From Trichodesmium sp002260545 (GTDB taxonomy: Bacteria > Cyanobacteriota > Cyanobacteriia > Cyanobacteriales > Microcoleaceae), in contig NZ_JBNHEQ010000249.1 in the NCBI RefSeq assembly GCF_050016015.1, positions 20,354 through 84,353 on the forward strand: a stretch of DNA of 64,000 nucleotides, in the 5' to 3' direction. The number at the start of each line of letters is the position of its first letter. The stretch's first letter is position 1. This document shows, piece by piece, positions 1-9,061 of this stretch. Position numbers and translations under genes: made by a program. The notes under the pieces are model-generated. The model searched no databases. It saw nothing but the letters and a program-made list of their open reading frames with translations, and had not been told where the DNA came from.

Positions 1-73
1 TTCAAGTAGCGCTATATGTAGTGTTTAGCACTCAAAAATGTGTAATCCTGATTATGTTATACTTTCTCAAATA

Positions 74-184
74 CAGGACTTACGCAGAAACGCCATATCT
101 CGTAGGGGCGAATGGCATTAGCCCTCTATAAATACCATTCTCTCCTACAGATGGTGTGTAATTTCATTTTTTGCGTAAGTCCTG
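74..184. repeat. MITE-like element with CAGGACTTACGCA inverted ends
   Basis: A 111-bp element is bounded by a perfect 13-bp inverted repeat, CAGGACTTACGCA at 74-86 and TGCGTAAGTCCTG at 172-184. The interior holds a GTAGGGGCGAATGGC palindrome fragment and no reading frame. Related elements with the same ends occur at 28944, 47922, 48055, 53832 and 62477. A non-autonomous transposable element is inferred; no transposase with these ends is in the window. Confidence 0.7.
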
Positions 185-229
185 AAATATTTTCTCTAAC
201 TCCTGAGTATCGACTACTAGTGCAGAAAA

Positions 230-3200
230 ATGTCCAATCCAACCCATAATCAAAACTCCCATACTAAAGGCAATGCTAGCACACCTGAAATTTTATTGCC
301 TCGGATAACTATTTTGCTCCTGGATGATTCTGAGGTAGATCGCCTTAGCTACATTCGCTATCTGAAATCAGATCCGCACCACACCTACCATATTATAGAA
401 GCCGAAACTTTAGAAGAAGGAATAGAAATGTGGGAGTCAGAGCAAGCAAATATAGCTATGGTGGATGTCAACCTACCCGATGGAGATGGATTGGAATTTT
501 TAGAAGCAATTGCCACTAACTACCCTCAAGATAAATTACCTGTAATTGTGCTGACTGGTGTGGGGGATGAGCGGGTTGCAGTACGGGCAATGAAACTAGG
601 AGCAGCAGACTATCTGGTTAAGGGAGATATTACGGCTAACTTACTCTGCGCCTGTATTAGTCAACTGTCTGTTCGCAGCAAGGTGACTCAGCTAAACCTG
701 AAGTCAGCAATAATTCCGAATCCCCTGGTTGTCAATTCAGATACAACAGTAAAAGAAGTTGTGACCCTGATGAGTCAAGAGCGATCGCTAGGCAGTTCTG
801 GCAAAATAAAAGCAAGGCAAGAGAAAGATACTCATCAAAGAGCAAGATCGAGTTCCGTGTTAGTAGTTGAAGAAAATCAAGTCATAGGTATTCTGACTGA
901 GCGCGACGTGGTGCGCCTTAGTGCTGAGGGGCAACCCCTAGAGCGGTTGGTAATGAATCAGATAATGACAGGTTTTGTTATGACCATGCGTGAGTCAGAT
1001 TTTACTGATTTGTTTTCTATGATTAACCTGTTTCAGGAGCATCAAATTCGTCACTTACCAATCTTAGATGACCAGGAGCAGCTAGTTGGGTTATTGACTT
1101 ATGATAGTTTGCGACAAGTATGCCAACCAAATGACTTGCTAAAACTACCTCTGGTGAGGGACGTAATGAACTCTGAGGTAGTTTGTGCAACATCGGAGAC
1201 TTCTGTGTTGGTAATTGCCCAACTTATGGTAGAACACAGTATTAGTTCCGTCGTAATTGTAGAACCTGGTGGCAAAACCACACAACCTCTGCAAATTCCA
1301 GTAGGGATACTAACGGAGCAAGACCTAGTAAGATTTCAGGCATTGGGCTTAAATCTAGAAAATTGCACCGCAGAGACATTAATGAGTAAGCCAATTCTAG
1401 CAATTAAGTCAGATGAATCACTTTGGGCTGTTCAACAGCTCATGGAGGAGCAAAATATCCGTCGGTTAGTGGTGACAGGTGAACAAGGAGAGCTTCTAGG
1501 CATCGTTACTCAAACCAATGTATTGCAAGCTATAAATCGCCCGGAAGTCGATCGGTTAATGGAAGTTTTGGAACAACGGGTAATGCAGCTAGAGGCAGAG
1601 CGAATAAAATTGCTGGAAGATCGCACTACCGAGCTAGAGAGTCTGCTGGAAGATCGGACTGCTGTGCTTAGGGCTAAAGTAGAACAGGAAAAATCATTGA
1701 TGACTGTAACGGAGCAGATCCGCTCATCCTGGGATTTGCAGAACATTCTTGATACAACTGTGCAAGAGTTTCGTTTACTGTTGCACTGCCATCGGGCGAT
1801 TATTTACCAATTTTGTCCTGATTCTTCTGACGCTGTGGTTGCTGAGTCAATTGCTGAAGGTGAGCGATCGCTGTTGGATTTAGAACTCGATCCTGTCTGG
1901 GTTACTCCAGAATGGATAGAGCATTATCGGCAGGGTAAGATTCGGGTAGTAGATGACCTAAATAAATCACAGCTAAGTCTAGAAAAGCTTTCTAATATTC
2001 GTGCAGCCCTGGTTGTACCTATTATTGTAGAAAAGCAACTATGGGGTTTAATGATTGCGAGTCATCGGCATACCTACACCTGGACAAGGGATGGGATTGA
2101 TTTAGTGCAACGGTTATCTGTTCACATTGCCATTGCTATCCAACAAGCAAAAGCATATCAAAAAATGCGAGAGGCAAAAGAAACTGCCGAATATGCAAAC
2201 CTTGCCAAGAGCGAATTTTTAGCCCTGATGAGTCACGAAATTCGGACTCCAATGAATGGTATTCTAGGGCTTACCCACTTAGCGCAACAAACCCCTCTTC
2301 AACCTAATCAGGAAGACTACCTCAACAAAATTCAAAGTTCTGCCCAATCATTGCTGCAAATAATTAATGATATCCTTGACTTTTCCAAAATCGAAGCTGG
2401 GAAAGTGGAATTAGAATTTATTCCATTTGAATTAGATCGCGTCTTAAATCAGATCGACAATATTCTCAATCTCAAAGCTGCTGAAAAAGGAATAGAATTA
2501 GTCTTTGAAGTTGGGGATGATGTTCCTCAATATTTAATTGGAGACTCTCTGCGCTTAACTGAGGTGTTGATGAATCTGGCAAGCAATGCTGTAAAGTTTA
2601 CTGAAACTGGTTTTGTTACTATTGCAGTGGAAGTGCTTAGTTTTACTGATGAAACTGTACGTCTGAAGTATCAGATTAAAGATACAGGGATAGGTATTAA
2701 TCACTCTGAAATCGAAACATTATTTGAATCCTTTACACAAGCTGATGCTTCTACCACTCGCAAATACGGTGGCACAGGGCTTGGATTAGCAATTTGCAAA
2801 GGTCTTGTTGAGATTATGGGAGGCAGCATTGGGGTTGAGAGTGAGCTGGGTAAAGGTAGTACATTTCATTTTGAACTAGAGTTTGGCTATTCCAGGGAAC
2901 ATAGTGATACTTCTGGTATTCCTGTATCCACCGTTCTCAGAGAAACTGAATTGTCTAACTTGGTAACACTGGAGGAAATTCAGGGAGCTAATATATTACT
3001 GGTAGAAGACAATCTAATCAACCAACAAGTTGCCATAGAATTATTGGAAAGGGTGGGGTTGAATGTAGATTCTGCAACCAATGGAAAAGAGGCGATCGCT
3101 AAAATTTATGAGCGTAGTTATGACCTAATCTTGATGGATATTAGGATGCCAGAAATGGATGGCCTAGAGGCAACCAGCCTGATCCGTGGTCTGGCAGGGG

Positions 3201-3805
3201 AGAACAACAGTGAAATGAAACGGTTTGCCACAGTCCCAATTATTGCCATGACAGCTAATGCTATGGATATAGATAGAAACAAAAGTTTGGAAGTTGGGAT
3301 GAACGATCATCTCTCTAAACCTGTTAATCCCCAAAAGTTATATGAAACTCTCTGCAAATGGATTGTTCCTGCTAGTAGTTCTTCTGTAGCTACAAATAAT
3401 CTCCCCACAGTTTCTCCAGAAAACGCTGAACTTGCAGAGACTACTTTGGCAGCTCTACCTGTTTTGAATGTCGATTTAGGTTTAGAGTTTATAGGTGGTG
3501 ACTGGAATAGTTATCTGGAGATTCTGAGACTTGTTCAAACCTGTGAAGAAGACTATAAACATGAAATCCCGGCAGCCATAAATCAGGGAGATTTGTCTAA
3601 GGGGTTACATCTTGTTCACTCCCTGAAAGGGTTGGCAGGTACTATTGGGGCAGAAACCCTCTACAAATCTGCTGCCTCCCTAGAGAAGGAGCTACGAGGT
3701 AAAACTCCTGATTTAGAAATGTTATCTACCAAAGCTATGACCTTAGTTGAAGAGTTTCAAGAAGTATTAAATAGTATTGATATAGTGGTAGGGAGTAGGG
3801 AGTAG
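230..3805 (+). CDS. Hybrid sensor histidine kinase (REC-CBS-GAF-HisKA-HATPase-REC-HPt)
   Basis: This is a 1191-residue cytoplasmic phosphorelay protein. An N-terminal receiver (about 27-145, acceptor Asp79) is followed by two pairs of CBS modules (about 160-440), a short coiled coil, a GAF domain (about 500-645), a HisKA/HATPase core with MSHEIRTPMNG (His669), a second receiver (acceptor Asp970) and an HPt domain with HSLKG (His1130). All phosphotransfer residues are present, so a full internal His-Asp-His-Asp relay is possible. CBS modules usually bind adenosyl ligands, which suggests energy-state sensing, but the signal is unknown. No membrane segment is visible. The last four residues (GSRE) and the stop are encoded by the GGGAGTA repeat that starts at 3788. 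Confidence 0.95.
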   Translation: MSNPTHNQNSHTKGNASTPEILLPRITILLLDDSEVDRLSYIRYLKSDPHHTYHIIEAETLEEGIEMWESEQANIAMVDVNLPDGDGLEFLEAIATNYPQDKLPVIVLTGVGDERVAVRAMKLGAADYLVKGDITANLLCACISQLSVRSKVTQLNLKSAIIPNPLVVNSDTTVKEVVTLMSQERSLGSSGKIKARQEKDTHQRARSSSVLVVEENQVIGILTERDVVRLSAEGQPLERLVMNQIMTGFVMTMRESDFTDLFSMINLFQEHQIRHLPILDDQEQLVGLLTYDSLRQVCQPNDLLKLPLVRDVMNSEVVCATSETSVLVIAQLMVEHSISSVVIVEPGGKTTQPLQIPVGILTEQDLVRFQALGLNLENCTAETLMSKPILAIKSDESLWAVQQLMEEQNIRRLVVTGEQGELLGIVTQTNVLQAINRPEVDRLMEVLEQRVMQLEAERIKLLEDRTTELESLLEDRTAVLRAKVEQEKSLMTVTEQIRSSWDLQNILDTTVQEFRLLLHCHRAIIYQFCPDSSDAVVAESIAEGERSLLDLELDPVWVTPEWIEHYRQGKIRVVDDLNKSQLSLEKLSNIRAALVVPIIVEKQLWGLMIASHRHTYTWTRDGIDLVQRLSVHIAIAIQQAKAYQKMREAKETAEYANLAKSEFLALMSHEIRTPMNGILGLTHLAQQTPLQPNQEDYLNKIQSSAQSLLQIINDILDFSKIEAGKVELEFIPFELDRVLNQIDNILNLKAAEKGIELVFEVGDDVPQYLIGDSLRLTEVLMNLASNAVKFTETGFVTIAVEVLSFTDETVRLKYQIKDTGIGINHSEIETLFESFTQADASTTRKYGGTGLGLAICKGLVEIMGGSIGVESELGKGSTFHFELEFGYSREHSDTSGIPVSTVLRETELSNLVTLEEIQGANILLVEDNLINQQVAIELLERVGLNVDSATNGKEAIAKIYERSYDLILMDIRMPEMDGLEATSLIRGLAGENNSEMKRFATVPIIAMTANAMDIDRNKSLEVGMNDHLSKPVNPQKLYETLCKWIVPASSSSVATNNLPTVSPENAELAETTLAALPVLNVDLGLEFIGGDWNSYLEILRLVQTCEEDYKHEIPAAINQGDLSKGLHLVHSLKGLAGTIGAETLYKSAASLEKELRGKTPDLEMLSTKAMTLVEEFQEVLNSIDIVVGSRE

Positions 3806-3854
3806 GGAGTAGGGAGTAGGGGAGTAGGGAGTAGGGGAGTAGGGAGTAGGGGAG
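3788..3854 (+). repeat. GGGAGTA heptanucleotide repeat (STRR)
   Basis: The run has about nine units of GGGAGTA, some with an extra G. It begins inside the coding sequence of the kinase and supplies its stop. The same motif occurs near 32609, 36313, 36560, 37890 (opposite strand), 56460 and 58090 (opposite strand). The spacer that follows, to 4085, contains only further dispersed repeat sequence. Confidence 0.9.
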
Positions 3855-4085
3855 AATAATTGATGATTTATGTACGATAATTGATTTTATTTTTGATTAT
3901 CACCAGATGTCTATTTGTAACACAGGCTTCGGTGCCTGTAACAAGCAGGATGCTTGTGTTACCAAAAATTTTGTACCTCACTAACTCCGAAATTGCTGTA
4001 AAAGTACCTTTTTCACTCATCCTCTATAACCATCTCCCCATCTCCCCATCTCCCCAAAAGGATACTCTATAAACCGAATTTATTA

Positions 4086-4538
4086 TCACATCTTCTTTTT
4101 ATTTGCTTTCTGCTTGCGTCTGTGACTAGCAATACGCGCTGCACCCTCTATGGGACCCCCAGCAATAGGAATAACCTGATACTTACGCTCTTCTTCCAGA
4201 GTTTTCAGTTTTGTATAATCAACCCAGTGAATACAATTAACAGGACAAGTGTCGATCGCTTCTTGGATTAATTCTTCAGAGTCACCATCTTGTTGAAAAA
4301 CACGCGCTCGCCCATAGTCTGGTTCTATATAAAAAGTATTATGAGCAACATGACCACAGTGTTTACAACCGATACAGGTAATTTCATCAACGTAAACCCC
4401 TTTTTGTCGCAACACTCCACCAAGTTCGGGTTCAAAACCAGAACGTTCAGGAGCATCCCGTAATATCCCACCAAGTTCGGGTTCAAAACCAGAACGTTCT
4501 GTGTTATCTTCAGGGGAGGATGGAGGAAAATCTAACAT
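4086..4538 (-). CDS. 4Fe-4S ferredoxin with duplicated N-terminal segment
   Basis: A 150-residue soluble electron carrier of bacterial ferredoxin type. The cluster ligands are visible as CIGCKHC (Cys55, 58, 61) and a distal CPVNC (Cys98, 102). Downstream are a WVDYTKL segment and a Lys/Arg-rich tail. Relatives have one SGFEPELGG segment before the cluster domain; here a 17-residue unit (ERSGFEPELGG-x-LR...) occurs twice, from a 51-bp in-frame DNA duplication (4417-4448 repeated at 4468-4499). It lies downstream of Ycf35 and DUF2997 genes on the same strand, a grouping known from other cyanobacteria (for example the sll0661/sll0662 region of Synechocystis). Its redox partner is unknown. Confidence 0.9.
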   Translation of the reverse strand: MLDFPPSSPEDNTERSGFEPELGGILRDAPERSGFEPELGGVLRQKGVYVDEITCIGCKHCGHVAHNTFYIEPDYGRARVFQQDGDSEELIQEAIDTCPVNCIHWVDYTKLKTLEEERKYQVIPIAGGPIEGAARIASHRRKQKANKKKM

Positions 4539-4858
4539 TTTGTTAAAAAGTAGTAAATATTATCTATAATTTGTAAGTTGGGTTCAGGAACATTTGCGGA
4601 GCGCCTCCCAAGGAGAAAAACCAACAAACACTGCTAGTGGTGTTTGTAAATATTTTGGTAACGGTATAGTTTCTCCTCTACCATGACTATGCAGAATTAC
4701 CCAAATATCTAGATATGTTGGGTTACGCTGGCGCTAAACCCAACCTACTGGAGTTGACAAATCTAACATGGTGCGTTACGACATCTTGTTTAATGTCTCT
4801 GACAGTAAGTAATTTTAGCTGTCTAACGCACCCTACTGGACTAATTGCTGACTGCTGT
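4539..4858. other. Spacer between ferredoxin and ycf35 genes
   Basis: This 320-bp stretch has no credible reading frame. It carries two imperfect dispersed palindromes of the kinds GTTGGGTT...AACCCAAC and GTGCGTTA...TAACGCAC, common in cyanobacterial spacers. No promoter is obvious, so co-transcription of the ferredoxin with the upstream genes remains open. Confidence 0.5.
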
Positions 4859-5245
4859 TTAAGCACTCCAACGTTGAACAACTAGACGAACAGATCCATC
4901 CTTATTTTTTTGCTGTTCGGTAACCTGAAATCCTTGTTTAGCAGTTTCATTAACTACTGTATGGAAAGCATAGCGCTGAGTCACCATATTAATAAAGCGA
5001 TCTACAGATGATGCTTGTTGCCAGAATTGTAGATCGGCAACCAGCTCATATTGATTACCATTCCAGGCAAACCCTAAGTCATACCCATTATTTTGTTCTA
5101 TGACCACTTCAGCAGTGCTAGTTTGTCCGCGATAACCCCGGACTTCTGTTGGACCTGATTTCCAGTCAATACCTAAATCTGTGAGAGCAGACTGCAAAGA
5201 CTTCAGATTACGAATTTGAGTTTTGATTTGACTAAAGTGTGACAT
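4859..5245 (-). CDS. ycf35: Ycf35 / DUF1257 family protein
   Basis: A 128-residue protein that begins MSHFSQIKTQIRNL, the usual start of the DUF1257 family, which is also encoded in some algal plastids as ycf35. The length matches the family. There is no signal peptide or membrane segment. The biochemical function is not established. It lies 45 bp after the DUF2997 gene and upstream of a 4Fe-4S ferredoxin, and this conserved neighbourhood suggests a shared role with iron-sulfur or photosynthetic metabolism (inference only). Confidence 0.9.
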   Translation of the reverse strand: MSHFSQIKTQIRNLKSLQSALTDLGIDWKSGPTEVRGYRGQTSTAEVVIEQNNGYDLGFAWNGNQYELVADLQFWQQASSVDRFINMVTQRYAFHTVVNETAKQGFQVTEQQKNKDGSVRLVVQRWSA

Positions 5246-5290
5246 AGTAATTCTAAGAGAAATAAACTGAACTCAACAAGAAAAAAAATT

Positions 5291-5509
5291 TTAGTAACTG
5301 CTAAAAGAAGAAACCTGCGTTGTAGCAGTATCAGACTGATGCTGCTGTTGGGCAAAGTATTCAGAAGTTGACTCTTGAGTTAAGACAATACCTAACTCAG
5401 ATTCAATTGCAGCAGTTACTTCTGTACAGGATGCACCGACAATACCAGTAACTTTTTCCTGTACCCGACCATCTGGATGAATGATGAACTCTAAAGTTTC
5501 CATGTTCAT
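5291..5509 (-). CDS. DUF2997 family small protein
   Basis: A 72-residue protein with the family pattern: a short beta segment (ETLEFIIHPDGRVQEKV) followed by GASCTEVTAAIE and a helical stretch, then a Gln/Ser-rich tail that is probably disordered. A second ATG lies two codons in, so the start is uncertain by two residues. It is the first gene of the DUF2997-ycf35-ferredoxin group. Function is unknown. Cys27 in the GASC motif is the most notable residue. Confidence 0.85.
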   Translation of the reverse strand: MNMETLEFIIHPDGRVQEKVTGIVGASCTEVTAAIESELGIVLTQESTSEYFAQQQHQSDTATTQVSSFSSY

Positions 5510-6358
5510 AGATCAATAATGAACAGTTATCGAAATATACAAAGATACCAATTTTTTCAAAGTGATATCTGCTGAAGTTGCTTCTTGATTGTTTAAATGA
5601 CTTGCTTTTAATCTAAATCAATTTTTACTAATCGATAGACAAAGAATCATTTCTTAACAAAAGTTATTATAATCCGAAACATTAAATCAGTTATTTGTTA
5701 AGTTTGGCGTATATTTTTCTAACCGTCAAGATAATGGACCAAGATACGAGGAAATATGGGATCAAGAAGATAGCCTAGTGAGTCATGTAACAAAACTTCA
5801 AACTAAAAGTTCTTGACAAATATCACTTAGGCTGTTATAGAAAATATTTCTGATCCAATAGAGTTTTTGGGATTGGTCGCTCAAGTATCCGTTGAAAATA
5901 CAAATGATTTTCTACGTTAAGCTGATATATCGCAGTTGCCATGACTGTTAGAACTTATCGAATAGCTGTTTGCGTAGAACAACCTAGGAGAACCAATAAA
6001 ATATCAGTAATTAATCTTATCTCCCAGATAACTAAAGCCTTCTTTGTTCTTCTCTCTTCCTTTAGAATAAAGGCTCAATATCTTATCTGAAATAATTTTT
6101 ATGTTTTCTTAGTAAAAATTAGGTTTTGAATTATTTAATTTCCGTTAATTTATAATAATTGAAAAGAGATTTTTTATAAGATTAATTGATTGGAAATACT
6201 AACGAGGGATATAATCGCTACTTGGAAATTTACCAACTACGAACTTTAGGTTAAATTCCCTCGTCCCTATTCCCTTTGAAATCCTTGAAGACTTTTGACT
6301 TTTAACTTTAGCTAAAAGTACAAGTTCGACAAAAGTCTGTCCAGTTAAATTAAGTGTT
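5510..6358. other. AT-rich intergenic region
   Basis: About 850 bp lie between the divergent DUF2997 and dehydrogenase genes. I see no credible coding frame, RNA gene or strong hairpin. It must hold the promoters of both flanking genes; none can be placed with confidence. Confidence 0.5.
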
Positions 6359-7372
6359 ATGAGTGCTATGCAAATCAATACTTCCAACAATCAAATCCAT
6401 GTAGGTGTTTTAGGCTTCGGTGGTCTAGGACAAGCCGCAGCTAGGGTACTTACACCAAAACAAGAAATGGCCTTAGTTGCTGCTGCTGACCAAAAAGGTT
6501 ATGCCTACAACCGTCAAGGATTAAATCCTGACCAATGTATGGCCATTTACAATAACCAAGGGTCTTTGGGTTATTTAGAACCTGGTGGCGTTTTAAGTAA
6601 CCAGAGCATTGAGGAATTAATCAAAGTAGCTGATACTGTGGATGGTTATTTTCTGGCCCTTCCTAATTTGCCTAATACTTTTATGGCAGATGTTGCCAAA
6701 CAATTTATTGCTGCTGGTTGGCGGGGGGTATTAGTAGATGCCATTAAGCGTACCAGTGCCGTCGAACAATTATTGGCCCTCAAAGATGAACTACAAGCTG
6801 CGGGTATTACTTATATGACAGGTTGTGGTGCAACTCCTGGTTTATTAACTGCAGCAGCTACTGTAGCAGCTCAGAGTTATGCGGAAATTCATAGTGTGAA
6901 AATTACTTTTGGAGTGGGTATTGCTAATTGGGAAGCTTACCGCGCCACAATTCGTGAGGATATTGGCCATTTGCCCGGATATGATGTGGAAAAAGCTAAG
7001 GCAATGACTGATGCTGAAGTGGAAGCTTTGTTGGAAGAGACAAATGGTCTGTTGAAGTTGGAGAATATGGAACACGCTGACGATATTATGTTGGAGTTGG
7101 CGGGAATTTGCGATCGCGATCGAGTAACAGTAGGCGGTATTGTGGATACTCGCAACCCGAAAAAACCTTTAAGTACAAATGTTCAGGTAACTGGTCGTAC
7201 TTTTGAAGGGAAAATTTCTACCCATACTTTTACATTAGGGGATGAAACAAGTATGGCAGCTAATGTTTGTGGTCCGGCGTTTGGTTATTTGAAAGCGGGA
7301 GTAGATTTATATCGTAGAGGTATTTATGGTTTATTTACTGCTGCTGAAGTTATGCCGAAGTTTGTCCGGTAG
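6359..7372 (+). CDS. Saccharopine dehydrogenase-like NAD(P)-binding oxidoreductase
   Basis: A 337-residue protein with an N-terminal Rossmann nucleotide-binding motif (GVLGFGGLGQAAARVL, about residues 17-32). The middle and C-terminal parts resemble saccharopine dehydrogenase-like proteins conserved in cyanobacteria. A GCGATPG stretch near residue 157 probably lies by the nucleotide site. There is no signal peptide. The substrate is unknown, and cyanobacteria generally lack the lysine-saccharopine pathway, so the family name should not be read as the reaction. Met4 is an alternative start. It is monocistronic, flanked by long spacers. Confidence 0.85.
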   Translation: MSAMQINTSNNQIHVGVLGFGGLGQAAARVLTPKQEMALVAAADQKGYAYNRQGLNPDQCMAIYNNQGSLGYLEPGGVLSNQSIEELIKVADTVDGYFLALPNLPNTFMADVAKQFIAAGWRGVLVDAIKRTSAVEQLLALKDELQAAGITYMTGCGATPGLLTAAATVAAQSYAEIHSVKITFGVGIANWEAYRATIREDIGHLPGYDVEKAKAMTDAEVEALLEETNGLLKLENMEHADDIMLELAGICDRDRVTVGGIVDTRNPKKPLSTNVQVTGRTFEGKISTHTFTLGDETSMAANVCGPAFGYLKAGVDLYRRGIYGLFTAAEVMPKFVR

Positions 7373-8168
7373 AGGTTTGTTTGTAAACCTCTAAAATGCT
7401 GCAATAGTAGGGGCGGGTTTTAGCTAGAATTTTCGTGCTTACTCTAAGATTTACATAAACCCGCCCTACAGCGGTTTTCATTTCAGTAGACCACAGTAGG
7501 GACTAACCATGGTTAGTCCCTACAAGGTTTTGGTTGTGACGATGTGGTTTATTAATCATGTAGCGCTGTAATACACATCCATTAGTTATGTCAGTCTACT
7601 ACGATAGTTTTCCGCACCAATTACACGATCGCTCCCACAGGAATAGCTTGTTGCTCATCCAATTCAATTTATTGACATTCTTTTTAATTAATTAGGATTA
7701 ACACCAAAACTGTATCTATGAAGAAAGGTGTAAAAAATCCCCTAATAATTATAAATTTCTTCAAAAGAATTGTCAACTACAATTGATACAGATTTCTATT
7801 AATTTACCCGATATATTCAAAATATAGATAGGGTTGATACAAAAAGCCATGTCTATTCCAAGGTCATCTGAAGGACTTGTCTCTATTGGCCTTTATTATT
7901 TTTGGGTTTGGGGATACAATTGACAACTTATTGATATTGCTTCTTATTAAATCAAAACCAGGCTAACCCATACATGAATTTTAAGTCTGGCATCTGAAGT
8001 AAGCTAAATCAATAATTTATAGCATTAAGTAACTAAGAAATTCTACAATTAATTTGTAGAAATAACTGAGATATGCTCAAACATCTTGGTCAAGCTAGTG
8101 CGATTTGCTTTCCCCAGTAGATTCAATCAACTTTAATTTAGACATCAAAATAATCAGGAGTGTCGATA
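7373..8168. other. Intergenic region with dispersed palindromes, upstream of flavodoxin
   Basis: About 800 bp without a gene. It contains a GTAGGGGCGGGTTT...AAACCCGCCC repeat (about 7410-7472), a perfect 28-bp palindrome at 7496-7523, and an AT-rich stretch leading to the flavodoxin gene. Iron-responsive control of flavodoxin is expected from other cyanobacteria, but I cannot identify a Fur box. Confidence 0.5.
7496..7523. repeat. 28-bp perfect palindrome (GTAGGGACTAACCA/TGGTTAGTCCCTAC)
   Basis: The half-site GTAGGGACTAACCA is followed immediately by its reverse complement. Its skeleton (GTAGGG...CATGG...CCCTAC) matches other dispersed palindromes in the window, such as 40790-40817, 59607-59634 and 62267-62294. 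Confidence 0.85.
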
Positions 8169-8717
8169 ATGGCAAAAATTGGCATATTTTATGGCAGCAC
8201 ATCTGGCGTAACAGCAGAAATCGCTGAAACAATCCACGAAAAATTAGGCGAGGAACTTTGTGATATCATAGATATGGAAGAAGATTACGACGAATTCAGT
8301 CAACTTCTTGAATACGATTATTTGTTATTGGGTTGTTCGACCTGGGGAGCTGGGGAAGTGCAGAATGCTTGGCGCGAACCACTTTTTGACATGGATATCG
8401 AAAAGCCTGATTTTACTGGAAAGATTATTGCTTTGTTTGGTGCAGCAGATCAAGTTGGTCATGGAAAGCACTTTGCTGGTGCATTGCAACTTATGTGCGA
8501 CCAATTCGAGAAGCTTGGTGCAACTATAGTGGGAGAATTTCCTACTGAAGGTTACACTTTTGAGCATTCTTCAGCAGTGCGTAATGGTAAATTTGTAGGA
8601 TTACCACTGGATGAAGTTAATCAGAGCGATCTAACTGAAGAGAGAATTACACAGTGGTTGGAAACGCTACGCCCCATTTTTCTGGGTGAAGAAGCTCCTG
8701 TATTAGTATCTGCTTAG
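8169..8717 (+). CDS. isiB: Flavodoxin
   Basis: A 182-residue FMN-binding electron carrier that replaces ferredoxin under iron limitation. It begins MAKIGIFYGSTSGVTAEIAETI; the STSG stretch is the FMN phosphate loop. GCSTWGAGE and GAADQVGHGKHFAGAL are the flavin-flanking loops, and the 20-residue insertion typical of long-chain flavodoxins is present. An AGGAG ribosome-binding site at 8156-8160, eight bases ahead, decides the ATG at 8169 over the GTG at 8160. The C-terminus is about ten residues longer than usual. An intrinsic terminator lies about 320 bp downstream. Confidence 0.95.
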   Translation: MAKIGIFYGSTSGVTAEIAETIHEKLGEELCDIIDMEEDYDEFSQLLEYDYLLLGCSTWGAGEVQNAWREPLFDMDIEKPDFTGKIIALFGAADQVGHGKHFAGALQLMCDQFEKLGATIVGEFPTEGYTFEHSSAVRNGKFVGLPLDEVNQSDLTEERITQWLETLRPIFLGEEAPVLVSA

Positions 8718-8756
8718 ATGGCGAAAGTTTTGTAGCACCTAAAAAGCAACGTTCAA

Positions 8757-8883
8757 TAATTGATAATTGATAATGGATAATTGATAATTACCTCTTCCTC
8801 AAAGGAAGAGGATTGAATAAAAGGAAAATTTTTTCTTGTTTCTCCTTTAAAGGAGAGGCTTTAAACCTTAATTATTCGGTAAG
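8757..8883. repeat. Dispersed AT-rich repeat (GAGGATTG...GGAGAGGCTTTAAACC type)
   Basis: The block joins a TAATGGATAATTGATAAT stretch to CTCTTCCTCAAAGGAAGAG and CTCCTTTAAAGGAGAGGCTTTAAACC, ending ATTCGGTAA. Near copies occur at 16062, 45908 and 63688 and, inverted, at 19590 and 52692. It is non-coding, and its folded arms suggest a mobile or RNA-structured repeat. Confidence 0.75.
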
Positions 8884-9035
8884 AAAAAATTTTACTGTAA
8901 AAGATTTCTCTAAATCTCAAAATTGGAAATCTTGTTACTAATTTTTGTAGCGATCGCTGTTGAGATGACAACAGCATGATCGTATTGCATCTGTAAAAAA
9001 TTGTTTTGTTTGCATATCAGTTCATCTCCTTTTGG

Positions 9036-9061
9036 GTTGGGGAATATTATTATTCCCCAAC
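9036..9061 (+). terminator. Intrinsic terminator
   Basis: A perfect 11-bp stem, GTTGGGGAATA and TATTCCCCAAC, encloses a TTAT loop and is followed directly by TTTTTT. This is a textbook rho-independent terminator on the plus strand. Its distance from flavodoxin (about 320 bp) means either a long 3' UTR or a separate short transcript from 8718-9036. Confidence 0.8.

Noticed and set aside
3881..4072. 63-codon plus-strand frame after the first kinase
   Set aside because: It consists of dispersed repeat sequence (GGTGCCTGTAACAAGCAGG and CTCCCCATC runs) and has no recognisable protein pattern.
6199..6390. 63-codon minus-strand frame opposite the dehydrogenase start
   Set aside because: No family pattern; it overlaps the start of a clear gene on the other strand.
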